DNA of 64,000 bases from NCBI RefSeq assembly GCF_001424565.1, contig NZ_LMOL01000019.1:14925-78924 (forward strand), written 5' to 3'. The translations under genes and the position numbers were made by a program. The stretch comes from Arthrobacter sp. Leaf141 (GTDB lineage: Bacteria > Actinomycetota > Actinomycetes > Actinomycetales > Micrococcaceae). Numbering within the stretch: the stretch's first letter is position 1; the number at the start of each line of letters is the position of its first letter. Below the pieces are notes generated by a model. That model was not told where the DNA came from and did no database searches. It worked only from the letters and a program-made list of their open reading frames with translations. Below, in pieces: positions 16,784 to 24,917 of the stretch.

Positions 16784-18376
16784 GTGACTCGTCGAAGAGG
16801 AATGTCCCTGGCGGGGCAGTATCTGGTGCTTCAGCTGCTGATTGTCCTTGCCGTGCTCGTCGCCGTGGTGGCCATCTCCCTGGCCCAGTCAGCCGCCACC
16901 TTTGAACGGATCGAGGGCCGCCGGGCTCTGTCTGCGGCCGAGGCGCTGGGCAACAGCCCGGCCGTGCGGGAACTCCTGCCCGAGGCGGAACCAAGGGGCG
17001 GTGCGGCACTGACGGCAGTGGCCGAGTCAGTTCGCACGGTCTCCGGATCAGCCCAGGTGGCGCTCGCGAAAATCGACCTCACGGTGGTGGCCACCTCGGA
17101 CCCCGGGCTGTTGGGCGGGCGGTTGGAGCTGGGGGAAAGCCGGGTCATGGAAGGCCGAGCCTGGACCGGGGTGGTGGCCGGGACCGGCCCCGCCGTCCTG
17201 TCAGCACACGTCCCCGTCCTCAACGACTCGGGCAAGATGATCGGGATCGCCTCCATCAGCAGGAACTATCCCACCGTGCTGGAACGCCTGGGCGACGCCG
17301 TACCCAACCTGCTGACCTACCTGGGCGTGGCCAGCGTCCTGGGTGTGGCCGGTTCGCTGCTGCTGTCCCGCCGCGTCAAACGGCAGACCCTGGGCATGGA
17401 ACCCAGCGAGATCACGGGCCTTGTGGAAAACCGGGAAGCGATGCTGCACGGCCTCAAGGAAGGCGTGGTGGCGCTGGACCCGAACGAACGCATCACCGTG
17501 GCCAACGACAGTGCCCGGGAGCTGTTGGGCCTGCCGGCGGACTGCGTGGGCCGGAAACTTGGCTCCCTCCACGTGGATCCGGCCCTGAAAGTGGTCCTCA
17601 CCCGGGACCAGACCGAAACGGACCAGCTGGTCCTGGTGGGGGAGCGGCTGGTGGTGCTGAACCGGGTTCCCATCCGGTCCCGGGGCCGGGCCATCGGCTC
17701 CGTCACCACCCTGCGTGACAGGACGGAGCTTTCGTCGTTGGAGCGGGAGCTTGGGGCCACCCGGACCGCCACCGATACGCTCCGCGCCCAGGCGCACGAG
17801 TTCGCCAACCAGCTGCACGTGATCTCGGGCCTGATCCAGATCGGCGAGTACGACTCGGTGGTGCAGTTCGTCAACGGCGCCACCGTGGACCGGACCCGGC
17901 TCAACGATGAAGTGACCGGCAGGATCCACGATCCGGCGCTCGCCGCCCTGCTGATCGCCAAATCAAGCCTCGCGACGGAACGGGGTGTGGCGCTTAAACT
18001 GTCCCCTGATTCCCGGCTGGAGGCCGTGGATGATGGGCTGTCACGGGACCTTGCCACCGTGGCCGGGAACCTGGTGGACAACGCCTTCGACGCGCTGGCA
18101 GGGGTGCCGGCCGCCGAAGTCCTGGTGCTGGTGGCGGAGCGGGCCGGCCAGGTGACCGTCACGGTCCGGGACAATGGTCCGGGTGTGCCGCCGGGCACTG
18201 CAGCGAAAATCTTCCAGCAGGGGTTCACCACCAAGGACCCCCGGCAGGAAGGCGGGCGCGGTTTCGGCCTGGCGCTTTCCAGGGTGGTGTGCCGCCGGTC
18301 CGGCGGCGACTTGACGGTGGCCAACGACAACGGTGCAGTCTTCACGGCACGATTCCAAAGAGGTGCAGGAAAATGA
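16784..18376 (+). CDS. Sensor histidine kinase, CitA/DcuS family
   Basis: A 530-residue membrane kinase. TM1 covers about residues 12-35, an extracellular PDC/PAS sensor with VVATSDPGLLGGRLELGE follows, TM2 is about 176-196, then a cytoplasmic PAS domain (215-320), a CitA-type dimerisation helix with His338 in AQAHEFANQLHVISGL, and a GHKL ATPase with DNAFDAL, VRDNGPGVP and GGRGFGLALSRVV. It should sense a C4-C6 carboxylate outside the cell. The GTG start at 16784 follows AAGGA. The response regulator overlaps its end (ATGA) and the tct operon is divergent. Confidence 0.93.
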   Translation: MTRRRGMSLAGQYLVLQLLIVLAVLVAVVAISLAQSAATFERIEGRRALSAAEALGNSPAVRELLPEAEPRGGAALTAVAESVRTVSGSAQVALAKIDLTVVATSDPGLLGGRLELGESRVMEGRAWTGVVAGTGPAVLSAHVPVLNDSGKMIGIASISRNYPTVLERLGDAVPNLLTYLGVASVLGVAGSLLLSRRVKRQTLGMEPSEITGLVENREAMLHGLKEGVVALDPNERITVANDSARELLGLPADCVGRKLGSLHVDPALKVVLTRDQTETDQLVLVGERLVVLNRVPIRSRGRAIGSVTTLRDRTELSSLERELGATRTATDTLRAQAHEFANQLHVISGLIQIGEYDSVVQFVNGATVDRTRLNDEVTGRIHDPALAALLIAKSSLATERGVALKLSPDSRLEAVDDGLSRDLATVAGNLVDNAFDALAGVPAAEVLVLVAERAGQVTVTVRDNGPGVPPGTAAKIFQQGFTTKDPRQEGGRGFGLALSRVVCRRSGGDLTVANDNGAVFTARFQRGAGK

Positions 18377-19041
18377 TCAAGGTCCTGATCGTCGACGACG
18401 ACTTTATGGTGGCCAAGGTGCACGCAGGTTTTATCCAGCGCACCGCAGGGTTCACGGTGGTGGGTGCCGCCCACACCGGGGCGCAGGCGGTAGCGGATAC
18501 CGAGCGGCTGCAACCGGACCTGGTGCTGCTGGACATCCACCTGCCGGACATCAACGGGCTGGACCTGATGCACCGGCTGCGGGCGGTCGCCCCGGAACTG
18601 GATGTGCTGGTGATCAGCGCCGCCCGCGAAGTGGAAACCGTCCGCAAGGCCCTCCGCGGCGGAATTGTGCACTACCTGATCAAGCCCTTCTCGCAGACGG
18701 ACCTGCAGGAGCGGCTGGAGCACTACCGCAACGCTTACCAGGGGCTCGAACAGGCCAAGGACGGCGCCGACCAGTCGGATGTGAACCGGGTGTTCGGCCT
18801 GGACCGCACAGAACGGCCGCTACCGAAGGGCTGCAGCGTGGAGACCCTGAAACTGGTGGAAACCGCCCTGCACGCAACCTCGTCAGACCTCTCCGCAGCA
18901 GAGCTGGCCGAGCAGCTGGGCACGTCCCGCGTCAGTGCCCGCCGCTACCTCGAATACCTGCACGACGAAGGGACCCTCGACGTCCGGCTCAAGTACGGCG
19001 TGGGCCGGCCGGAACGCCGTTACGTCCTCAAGGGCCGGTAG
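18373..19041 (+). CDS. Response regulator, CitB/DcuR family
   Basis: A 222-residue response regulator. The receiver has the acidic pocket Asp8-Asp10, phospho-acceptor Asp54 in LVLLDIHLPD, and Lys in YLIKPF. The C-terminal DNA-binding part has SSDLSAAELAEQLGTSRVSARRYLEYL and YGVGRPERRY, as in CitB/DctR regulators. The start MIKVLIVDDD overlaps the kinase stop by 4 nt. It most likely activates tctCBA. Confidence 0.93.
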   Translation: MIKVLIVDDDFMVAKVHAGFIQRTAGFTVVGAAHTGAQAVADTERLQPDLVLLDIHLPDINGLDLMHRLRAVAPELDVLVISAAREVETVRKALRGGIVHYLIKPFSQTDLQERLEHYRNAYQGLEQAKDGADQSDVNRVFGLDRTERPLPKGCSVETLKLVETALHATSSDLSAAELAEQLGTSRVSARRYLEYLHDEGTLDVRLKYGVGRPERRYVLKGR

Positions 19042-19048
19042 CCACCGC

Positions 19049-20098
19049 TCAGCGCAGCAGGGTGTCCACCAGCCGGGCCGCCACCTTCGCGGTCCGGCCG
19101 TCAAGGTCGTAGGCCGGGTTCAGTTCCGCCACGTCCAGGTGGAGGAGCTTCCCGCTCCAGGCCACCTGCCGGCAGATGGCGCTGATGATGGGGAACGGGA
19201 CGCCGAAGGCCGCGGGCGCGCTGACGCCCGGAGCGACAGCCGCCGGCAGGACGTCCAGGTCGATGGTCAGGTACAGCACGTCGATGCCGGCCAGGAACCC
19301 GGCCACAAAGCCCCGCACCCGGTCCGCGTCGCATTCCTCGTCCAGCAGGTACGCCACATCCAGCTTCCGGGCAGTATCAAAGAGCGCGCGGGTGTTGTTT
19401 GTTTCGGAAATCCCGACGACGGCGTAACGGAGTTCGCGGCCCGCGGCCGCTTCGGCGCGGGCCATCTGGAGGAACGGGGTGCCGGAGCTGGGGAGTGGTT
19501 CGTCCCGCAGGTCGAAGTGCGCATCGAGGTTCAGCACGCCCAGCCGCTGGCCTGCCGTGACGGCCGCTGACGCGCTGACGCCCAGGTAGCTGGCGTAGGC
19601 GGTTTCATGGCCGCCGCCCAGCAGCACCGTCAGGTTGCCGGCATCGATCAGGGCCGTCACCGCTTTGCCGGCACGCGCCTGGCCGGCTTCCAGGTCCCCG
19701 CCGGAGACCACCACGTCGCCGGCGTCGGCCACCTCACGGTCCAGGTGGAATGCCAACGGCCCCAGCGCGCGCCGGATGGCCGCCGGTGCCGTTGCGGCGC
19801 CGGTGCGGCCCTTGTTCCGGCGCACCCCCTCGTCGCTGGCAAAGCCCAGCAGCACCGCCGGGCTGGGGTTACCGTTCCGGCCTGCGGGACGGGCCCGCGC
19901 GGATCCGGCAGCGGCACCGCCGTGCGGCACCCAGGGTGCGGTATCCGCCACGGTGTCCCCGCCGTCGTTGGCATCCTCATCAACGTCCCGGCCCGCTTCC
20001 ACCGCCTGCCACCAGCGGCGGTGTTCGGCCGCGTCGCCGTCGAACCTGCCCGTCCAGGGCCGGGGCGGGACGTCGACGGCGGCGGGCAGCAGATCCAT
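19049..20098 (-). CDS. hutG: Formimidoylglutamase
   Basis: A 349-residue ureohydrolase (arginase fold). It hydrolyses N-formimidoyl-L-glutamate to glutamate and formamide, the last step of the four-enzyme hut route. Metal-site motifs are LLGGGHETAYASYLG, LNLDAHFDLRD and TIDLDVLPAAVAPGVSAPAAFG; FASDEGVRRNKGRTGA near residue 90 is typical of HutG. It is about 8.5 kb from hutH, but a HutR-type dyad lies 54 nt upstream of its start. It converges with the citB-like gene, 7 nt apart. Confidence 0.93.
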   Translation of the reverse strand: MDLLPAAVDVPPRPWTGRFDGDAAEHRRWWQAVEAGRDVDEDANDGGDTVADTAPWVPHGGAAAGSARARPAGRNGNPSPAVLLGFASDEGVRRNKGRTGAATAPAAIRRALGPLAFHLDREVADAGDVVVSGGDLEAGQARAGKAVTALIDAGNLTVLLGGGHETAYASYLGVSASAAVTAGQRLGVLNLDAHFDLRDEPLPSSGTPFLQMARAEAAAGRELRYAVVGISETNNTRALFDTARKLDVAYLLDEECDADRVRGFVAGFLAGIDVLYLTIDLDVLPAAVAPGVSAPAAFGVPFPIISAICRQVAWSGKLLHLDVAELNPAYDLDGRTAKVAARLVDTLLR

Positions 20099-20151
20099 GG
20101 TCCAAGCTCACCGCATGCAGGCCGCGAATGCCAGCAACACCGCCGGTGGAC

Positions 20152-20169
20152 TGTCTGGAATCCAAGAAC
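20152..20169. promoter_or_regulatory. Putative HutR operator upstream of hutG
   Basis: TGTCTGGAATCCAAGAAC; the core TCTGGAATCCAAGA matches TCTGwwATwCCAGA at 11 of 14 positions and has the same left half TGTCTGGAAT as the hutU site. The right half is weaker. Its position in front of the separate hutG supports membership in one hut regulon. Confidence 0.6.
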
Positions 20170-20273
20170 TTTTGGGCCGCCCGGGGGCTATGGTGGAGCA
20201 ATCCCTTCCCCCGGGGACCGTTACCCTTTGCCTGCGCCCACGGGCGCCACGATCCAGGCCGGAGCAGTACCCC

Positions 20274-21578
20274 ATGTTTGAAGGTCCCAACATCCTTTTC
20301 GCGGCCGCCGGGCTGGCGGTCTTTGTGGCCGCTATCCTGCCCAAAGCCCTGCGCAACATGCCTTTTTCGATGCCCATGGTGTTCCTCGGCGCCGGGATGG
20401 CCGCTTTCGCGCTGATCCCCACGCTGCCCAGCCCGGACCCGATCGCCCACAACGAATTTGTCCTGCACCTTGCCGAGATCTGCGTGATTGTGTCGCTGAT
20501 GGGCGCCGGGCTGGCGCTGGACCGGCCCGTGGGGCGGAAGCGGTGGGCCACCACCTGGCGGCTGCTGGGCATCGCCATGCCGCTGTGCATCGTGGGGCTG
20601 ACCCTGCTGGGGTTGTGGTTCCTCGGTTTGGGCCTTGGCGCTGCCCTGTTGGTGGCGGCCAGCCTGGCGCCCACGGACCCGGTCCTGGCCTCGGAGGTCC
20701 AGGTGGGCGAGCCTGCGGACCACGACGACGAGGCGGACAAGGAGGACGAGGTCCGGTTCGGGCTTACCTCCGAGGCCGGCCTCAACGACGGGCTGGCATT
20801 TCCCTTTGTCTATCTGGCGATCATCATCAGCGTGGTGGGCTCACAGCCGTCGGAGTGGTTTCCGGAATGGTTCGGCGTGGACGTGGTGTGGCGGCTGGCT
20901 GTTGGCCTGCTGGCGGGGTTCCTGACCGGAAAGCTGCTGGCGCGGCTCTTTTTCTCGGCCAAGGCGGACAGCCTGCGGCTGTCCAACCACTCGGAAGGTT
21001 TTGTGGCCCTGGCAGCCACGTTCCTGGCCTACGGCCTGACAGAACTGGCGGAGGGCTACGGCTTCATCGCGGTCTTTGTCTGCGCGGTCACCATTCGTGC
21101 CGCCGAACACAGCCACGGTTACCACCGGGTGCTGCACTCCTACGTGGAGCAGCTGGAACGGCTGCTGACCGTGGTGATCCTGGTGCTGCTGGGGGGTGCG
21201 ATTGCCCGCGGCCTGCTTGCCGGCGTCGGGCTTGCCGAGGTGCTGGTGGCCCTGGCGTTCCTGCTGGTGGTGCGTCCCGTGGCGGGCTGGCTGGGACTGC
21301 TGGGCGGCAAAACCGGGCCGCGGGAACGGATCGCGCTGTCCTTCTTCGGGATCCGCGGCATCGGCTCGCTGTACTACCTGGCCTACGCCCTTGCCGAAGG
21401 CCAGTTCGGCGGCCAGGCACGGGAACTGTGGGCCTTCGTGGGGCTGGTGGTGGCGCTCTCGATCGTGATCCACGGCGCCACCACCTCGCCCCTGATGAAC
21501 CGGTTGGACCGGCTGCGGGAACGGAAGGCGCGGGCGGTGACCGGGGATGAAGGGCTGGCGCCCAACACCCCCGTGTAA
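20274..21578 (+). CDS. Cation:proton antiporter (CPA family)
   Basis: A 434-residue membrane antiporter with about twelve hydrophobic segments. The ion-binding region reads LAPTDPVLASEVQVG, and the second conserved segment is LTSEAGLNDGLAFPFVYL. An acidic loop of mixed Asp/Glu (about residues 144-158) separates them. Further text FFGIRGIGSLYYLAYA is typical of CPA1-like Na+(K+)/H+ exchangers, which serve pH and Na+ homeostasis. The start follows GGAGCAGTACCCC; the much longer open frame upstream is antisense to hutG. Confidence 0.88.
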   Translation: MFEGPNILFAAAGLAVFVAAILPKALRNMPFSMPMVFLGAGMAAFALIPTLPSPDPIAHNEFVLHLAEICVIVSLMGAGLALDRPVGRKRWATTWRLLGIAMPLCIVGLTLLGLWFLGLGLGAALLVAASLAPTDPVLASEVQVGEPADHDDEADKEDEVRFGLTSEAGLNDGLAFPFVYLAIIISVVGSQPSEWFPEWFGVDVVWRLAVGLLAGFLTGKLLARLFFSAKADSLRLSNHSEGFVALAATFLAYGLTELAEGYGFIAVFVCAVTIRAAEHSHGYHRVLHSYVEQLERLLTVVILVLLGGAIARGLLAGVGLAEVLVALAFLLVVRPVAGWLGLLGGKTGPRERIALSFFGIRGIGSLYYLAYALAEGQFGGQARELWAFVGLVVALSIVIHGATTSPLMNRLDRLRERKARAVTGDEGLAPNTPV

Positions 21579-21597
21579 CCCCACCGGCAAGGGGGAG

Positions 21598-23037
21598 TTA
21601 CATGCCCAGGGCGGCCTCGATGGGACCCACGGCGAAGAACAGCAGGAACGCGGCAGCCACGGCCCACATCAGCGGGTGGATCTCCTTGATCCGGCCCTGG
21701 ACGGTGCGGATCAGCACAAAGGCGATGAAGCCGGCGCCGAGGCCGTTGGCAATGGAATACGTGAACGGCATCAGCGTGAAGGTCAGGAACGCCGGGATGG
21801 CGATGCCCCAGTCCTGCCAGTCGATCTTGCCCACCTGGGACACCATCATGAAGCCCACCACCACCAGCGCCGGCGCCACGGCCTCGAAGGGCACCAGGTT
21901 GATCAGCGGGGTGAAGAACATGGCCACCAGGAACAGCAGGCCGGTGACGATTGACGCGACGCCGGTGCGGGCACCTTCGCCGATGCCGGCGCCGGCCTCC
22001 ACGTAGATCTGGTTCGAGGAGACGGACGCGCCGCCGCCCACGATGGCGCCGAGGGCGTCCACCTGGAGGACACGGTCCACGTCGGGGATGTTGCCGTGCT
22101 CATCGATGGTGCCGGCCTCGTTGGCCAGGCCCACCATGGTGCCCATGGCGTCGAAGAAGATGCTGAGCAGGATCACGAAGGCCAGCAGCGTGGCGGCCAC
22201 AAAGCCCAGGTGCTCGAAGGCGCCGAACGGGTTGGCCTTGCCGATCAGCGACAGGTCCGGTGCGGCCCAGCCGGAGAACTCCGGCGCCACCAGGGACCAA
22301 CCCTGCGGGTTGGACTTTTCGCCGTCGAAGCTGGGACCGATGTGCAGGGTCATTTCCAGGATCACGGAGATCACGGTGGAGGTGATGATGCCGATCAGGA
22401 TGGCGCCCTTGACCTTGCGGACCACCAGGGCAATGGTGAGGATCAAGCCGAAGACAAACACGGCGGTGGGCCAGCCCAGCAGCTTGCCGTCAAAGCCCAG
22501 GCCCACCGGCACGGTGGTGCCTGCCACGTCCGGGATACGCCGGACAAACCCGGCGTTAACCAGGCCGATCAGCGCGATGAACAGTCCAATACCCACCACG
22601 ATCGCCGTCTTCAGTCCGTCCGGCACGGCTTTGAACACAGCGGTCCGGAAGCCGGTGAGGACCAGGATCAGCATGGTGACGCCGGAGAGGACAACCAGGC
22701 CCATCATGTCCGGCCACGTCAGGCCCGGGTTGGTGGCCACGGTGACCGCCACAAACGCGTTGACGCCCAGCCCCGTGGCCAGCGCGAACGGGTGCCGGGC
22801 CCAGGCGCCCATCAGGATGGTCAGGATGCCCGCCACAAAGGCCGTTACGGCCGCGACGGCGGTGAAGCCCAGGGTATTGCCGCTGGAGTCCGGGCCGGAC
22901 AGGATCAGGGGGTTCAGCACCACGATGTAGCTCATGGCGAAGAACGTGGCGAACCCGCCGCGGATTTCGCGGGAAAGGTTGGAGCCGCGCTCGGTGACTT
23001 TGAAGTACCGGTCCAGGGCAGAGCCTTGCTTGAGCAT
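21598..23037 (-). CDS. NCS2 family purine permease, AzgA-like
   Basis: A 479-residue permease of the AzgA/GhxP (hypoxanthine/guanine/adenine) group. Hallmarks include REIRGGFATFFAMSYIVVLNP near the N-terminus, FALATGLGVNAFVAVTV, and the central VDALGAIVGGGASVSSNQIYVE with the conserved quasi-repeat. It should import purine bases by proton symport. It is monocistronic and I see no purine riboswitch in the 110-nt leader region. Confidence 0.9.
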   Translation of the reverse strand: MLKQGSALDRYFKVTERGSNLSREIRGGFATFFAMSYIVVLNPLILSGPDSSGNTLGFTAVAAVTAFVAGILTILMGAWARHPFALATGLGVNAFVAVTVATNPGLTWPDMMGLVVLSGVTMLILVLTGFRTAVFKAVPDGLKTAIVVGIGLFIALIGLVNAGFVRRIPDVAGTTVPVGLGFDGKLLGWPTAVFVFGLILTIALVVRKVKGAILIGIITSTVISVILEMTLHIGPSFDGEKSNPQGWSLVAPEFSGWAAPDLSLIGKANPFGAFEHLGFVAATLLAFVILLSIFFDAMGTMVGLANEAGTIDEHGNIPDVDRVLQVDALGAIVGGGASVSSNQIYVEAGAGIGEGARTGVASIVTGLLFLVAMFFTPLINLVPFEAVAPALVVVGFMMVSQVGKIDWQDWGIAIPAFLTFTLMPFTYSIANGLGAGFIAFVLIRTVQGRIKEIHPLMWAVAAAFLLFFAVGPIEAALGM

Positions 23038-23148
23038 TAGTCCTCCGGGGGAGTCTGTGGGGATACCAGCATCTTATGGTGGTGCCGGGGGATCGGCCTT
23101 CAAATTCCCCTAGTCTGTAAGGAAGCCAACACAAGGAGCAGTCCCCTC

Positions 23149-23787
23149 ATGCGTTCCATCCGCCGCCAGTTCCTGAGCCTTGTGCTCGGTGTCCTCGTCT
23201 CCGCCGCCGCCGTCCTGGGCCTGGCCGGGCCCGCAGCCGCCCACGACGCTGCCGAGTCGACCAGCCCGGCCCAGGGCGCGGCGGTTGCCACACCGCCTGC
23301 TGAGGTGTCGGTGACCTTCAACAACAACCCGTTGGGCATCGGGCCCTCCATTTCGGTCAAGGATGCGGCCGGGACGGAGTGGGCGGACGGGGCCGTGGAG
23401 ATTGTGGACAACGTGGTGTCCCAGAAGCTGCGGGCAGGCGGCCCCGCCGGGGAATACGTCGTGGCCTGGCGCGTGGTCAGCTCCGATTCGCATCCCATTG
23501 AGGGGACCTTCAGCTTCACGGCAACTGCCGCTTCGCCCGGTGGTGCTGCGTCAGGCACCCCGTCGGGTGCAGTTTCGGCAAGCCCGACGGCGGCCTCCAC
23601 CGTTCCCGGGATGGGCAGCGCCCAGCCCGGTACCACCGCAGAACCCGCCGAGCCGGCCGGTTCGGGGGAGCCGTTCCAGTGGAGCATCGTGATTTTCGCC
23701 GTGGTGGCTGTGGGCCTGCTGGTGGCGCTGGCCGTCCTGGCCCGCCGCCGGCTTTCCGGCAACGACCGGGAGGACACGGAGAGCTGA
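23149..23787 (+). CDS. CopC-domain secreted, membrane-anchored protein
   Basis: A 212-residue protein with a Sec signal peptide (residues 1-31, cut at AAA before His-Asp), a CopC domain (about 32-125) with AHDAAESTSPAQGAAV and the SSDSHPIEGTFSFTA ending, a Ser/Pro/Thr-rich linker, and a C-terminal membrane helix (FQWSIVIFAVVAVGLLVALA) followed by Arg residues. The first mature His and DSHP are copper-ligand positions in CopC. It probably handles copper outside the membrane; no CopD/YcnJ partner is adjacent. SD AAGGAG, with -10 TAGTCT upstream. Confidence 0.87.
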   Translation: MRSIRRQFLSLVLGVLVSAAAVLGLAGPAAAHDAAESTSPAQGAAVATPPAEVSVTFNNNPLGIGPSISVKDAAGTEWADGAVEIVDNVVSQKLRAGGPAGEYVVAWRVVSSDSHPIEGTFSFTATAASPGGAASGTPSGAVSASPTAASTVPGMGSAQPGTTAEPAEPAGSGEPFQWSIVIFAVVAVGLLVALAVLARRRLSGNDREDTES

Positions 23788-23853
23788 CGCGGTTGCGGTG
23801 CTTCCCGGCTGCCCGCCGGGTGCGCTTCGCCGGGCCCGGCTTTCCGCACGTTC

Positions 23854-24498
23854 CTAGCAGGGCAGGACGGCGAGGCTTCCGGTAGCCGGGAGCGTTCCGG
23901 CATCGGGGTTGACCTTGGCGGAGATGGCCAGCCCCACGGTTTTGGCCTGCCGCAGGACTTCCTTGGGTGAGGGCGTAATCAGCTCGCCCACTCCCACCAG
24001 GTAGATCCCGATGGCCCGCATCGCAGCGGCAAGGTTCCTGCCCACTGCGATGCCGAAGTCGTTGAGCATGCGCCGCAGCTGGCTGTGGGCGCAGCGGGTG
24101 AGGACGATGTGGTCGGCAAGCAGGATGCCCGTAGGGGTATGCACTTCCCAATGGGTAGGGGTGGCCGCAATCCCATCCAGAGCCACGCCGTCCACCATGG
24201 TCAGCTGCACGGCCCGGGTGGTGTTGCGGACATCCACGTGATGGCTTGCGGCATAGTTGCGCAGGTGCCGGAGGATTTCGTTGCGTTCCTGCAGGCTGGC
24301 GGAATCAGCGGCGTCACAGCGCTGCAGGGACGAGGTATTGGGCGGCGAAGCGGCGCCGAGGATATCCAGCCCGTCCACCACGATGGAGTCCACGCCCCGG
24401 CGGCGCAGCTCCGCAGCTACGGCCAGGCCGGAAAGTCCGGTGCCGATGATAACGGTGGTGGTCTGTTCGGTCCTGGCAGTCAGGGGCAGGCTAGACAC
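23854..24498 (-). CDS. Small FAD/NAD(P)-binding protein
   Basis: A 214-residue protein beginning with a Rossmann dinucleotide motif, VIIGTGLSGLAVAAELRRRG (residues 16-35), then IVVDGL. The middle part, NAASHH-type helix and VDGVALDGIAATPTHWEVHT, looks like the FAD-domain of a monooxygenase or flavoprotein, and HIVLTRCAHSQLRRML follows. Full oxidoreductases of this class are over 350 residues, so this looks like a reduced or C-terminally cut form. It ends SLAVLPC. No motif shows what it oxidises. Function unknown. Confidence 0.68.
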   Translation of the reverse strand: MSSLPLTARTEQTTTVIIGTGLSGLAVAAELRRRGVDSIVVDGLDILGAASPPNTSSLQRCDAADSASLQERNEILRHLRNYAASHHVDVRNTTRAVQLTMVDGVALDGIAATPTHWEVHTPTGILLADHIVLTRCAHSQLRRMLNDFGIAVGRNLAAAMRAIGIYLVGVGELITPSPKEVLRQAKTVGLAISAKVNPDAGTLPATGSLAVLPC

Positions 24499-24917
24499 TA
24501 CAGATCACTCCTTCGAAGGATTTCAACGCCGGTGCCGGCCTCCTGGCCGACGTGCGCCCCGTTTCCCCCTCAGTCCGGCCGCCGTGCGGGGCCGGGCAGC
24601 CTGATGGATTACGTACGGCATAGTCCCGGACCAACAATGTCCTGAAGACTACAGAACAAACGGGCCGCTGGATAGACCGTGGCGTAAACATTCTCCAGCG
24701 GCTGAACGCGCTTTCCAAGGAGGTGCCCCACGCCTGTGGATAACCCGGCCAAACCGCTCCTGAACAGGCTTGCCATGCAATACCGGACAGAGAATAGTGG
24801 GAACTGCAGGCGGAATTTCGCCGGCGGCTCCGGCCGCAGTGCACGGTGGCGGGGGAACGCCCCGCTGTCTGGCAGAATGGCCGGAACATCACAGCGGTAT
24901 CGCGAGGAGGCGGCCCC
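24499..24917. other. 419-nt intergenic region
   Basis: Divergent promoter space between the FAD-binding gene and the tandem Usp gene. It has an AT-richer segment near 24630-24700. TGTGGATAA (24735-24743), a perfect DnaA-box sequence in inverse orientation, occurs once. An AAGGAGG followed by GTGGATAAC could start a frame at 24736, but that frame runs through the Usp gene and has no protein-like pattern. GAGGAGG at 24904-24910 is the Usp ribosome site. I find no RNA gene. Confidence 0.55.

Noticed and set aside
19635..20273. N-terminal extension of the cation/proton antiporter
   Set aside because: The extra residues are antisense of hutG and lack membrane character; ATG 20274 has a GGAG site.
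23038..23148. Purine riboswitch before the NCS2 permease
   Set aside because: No three-way junction with the conserved purine-riboswitch loops could be recognised in the leader.
24735..24743. Single perfect DnaA box (TGTGGATAA)
   Set aside because: An origin needs a cluster of boxes beside dnaA/dnaN or an AT-rich element; only one box is present and neighbours are unrelated.
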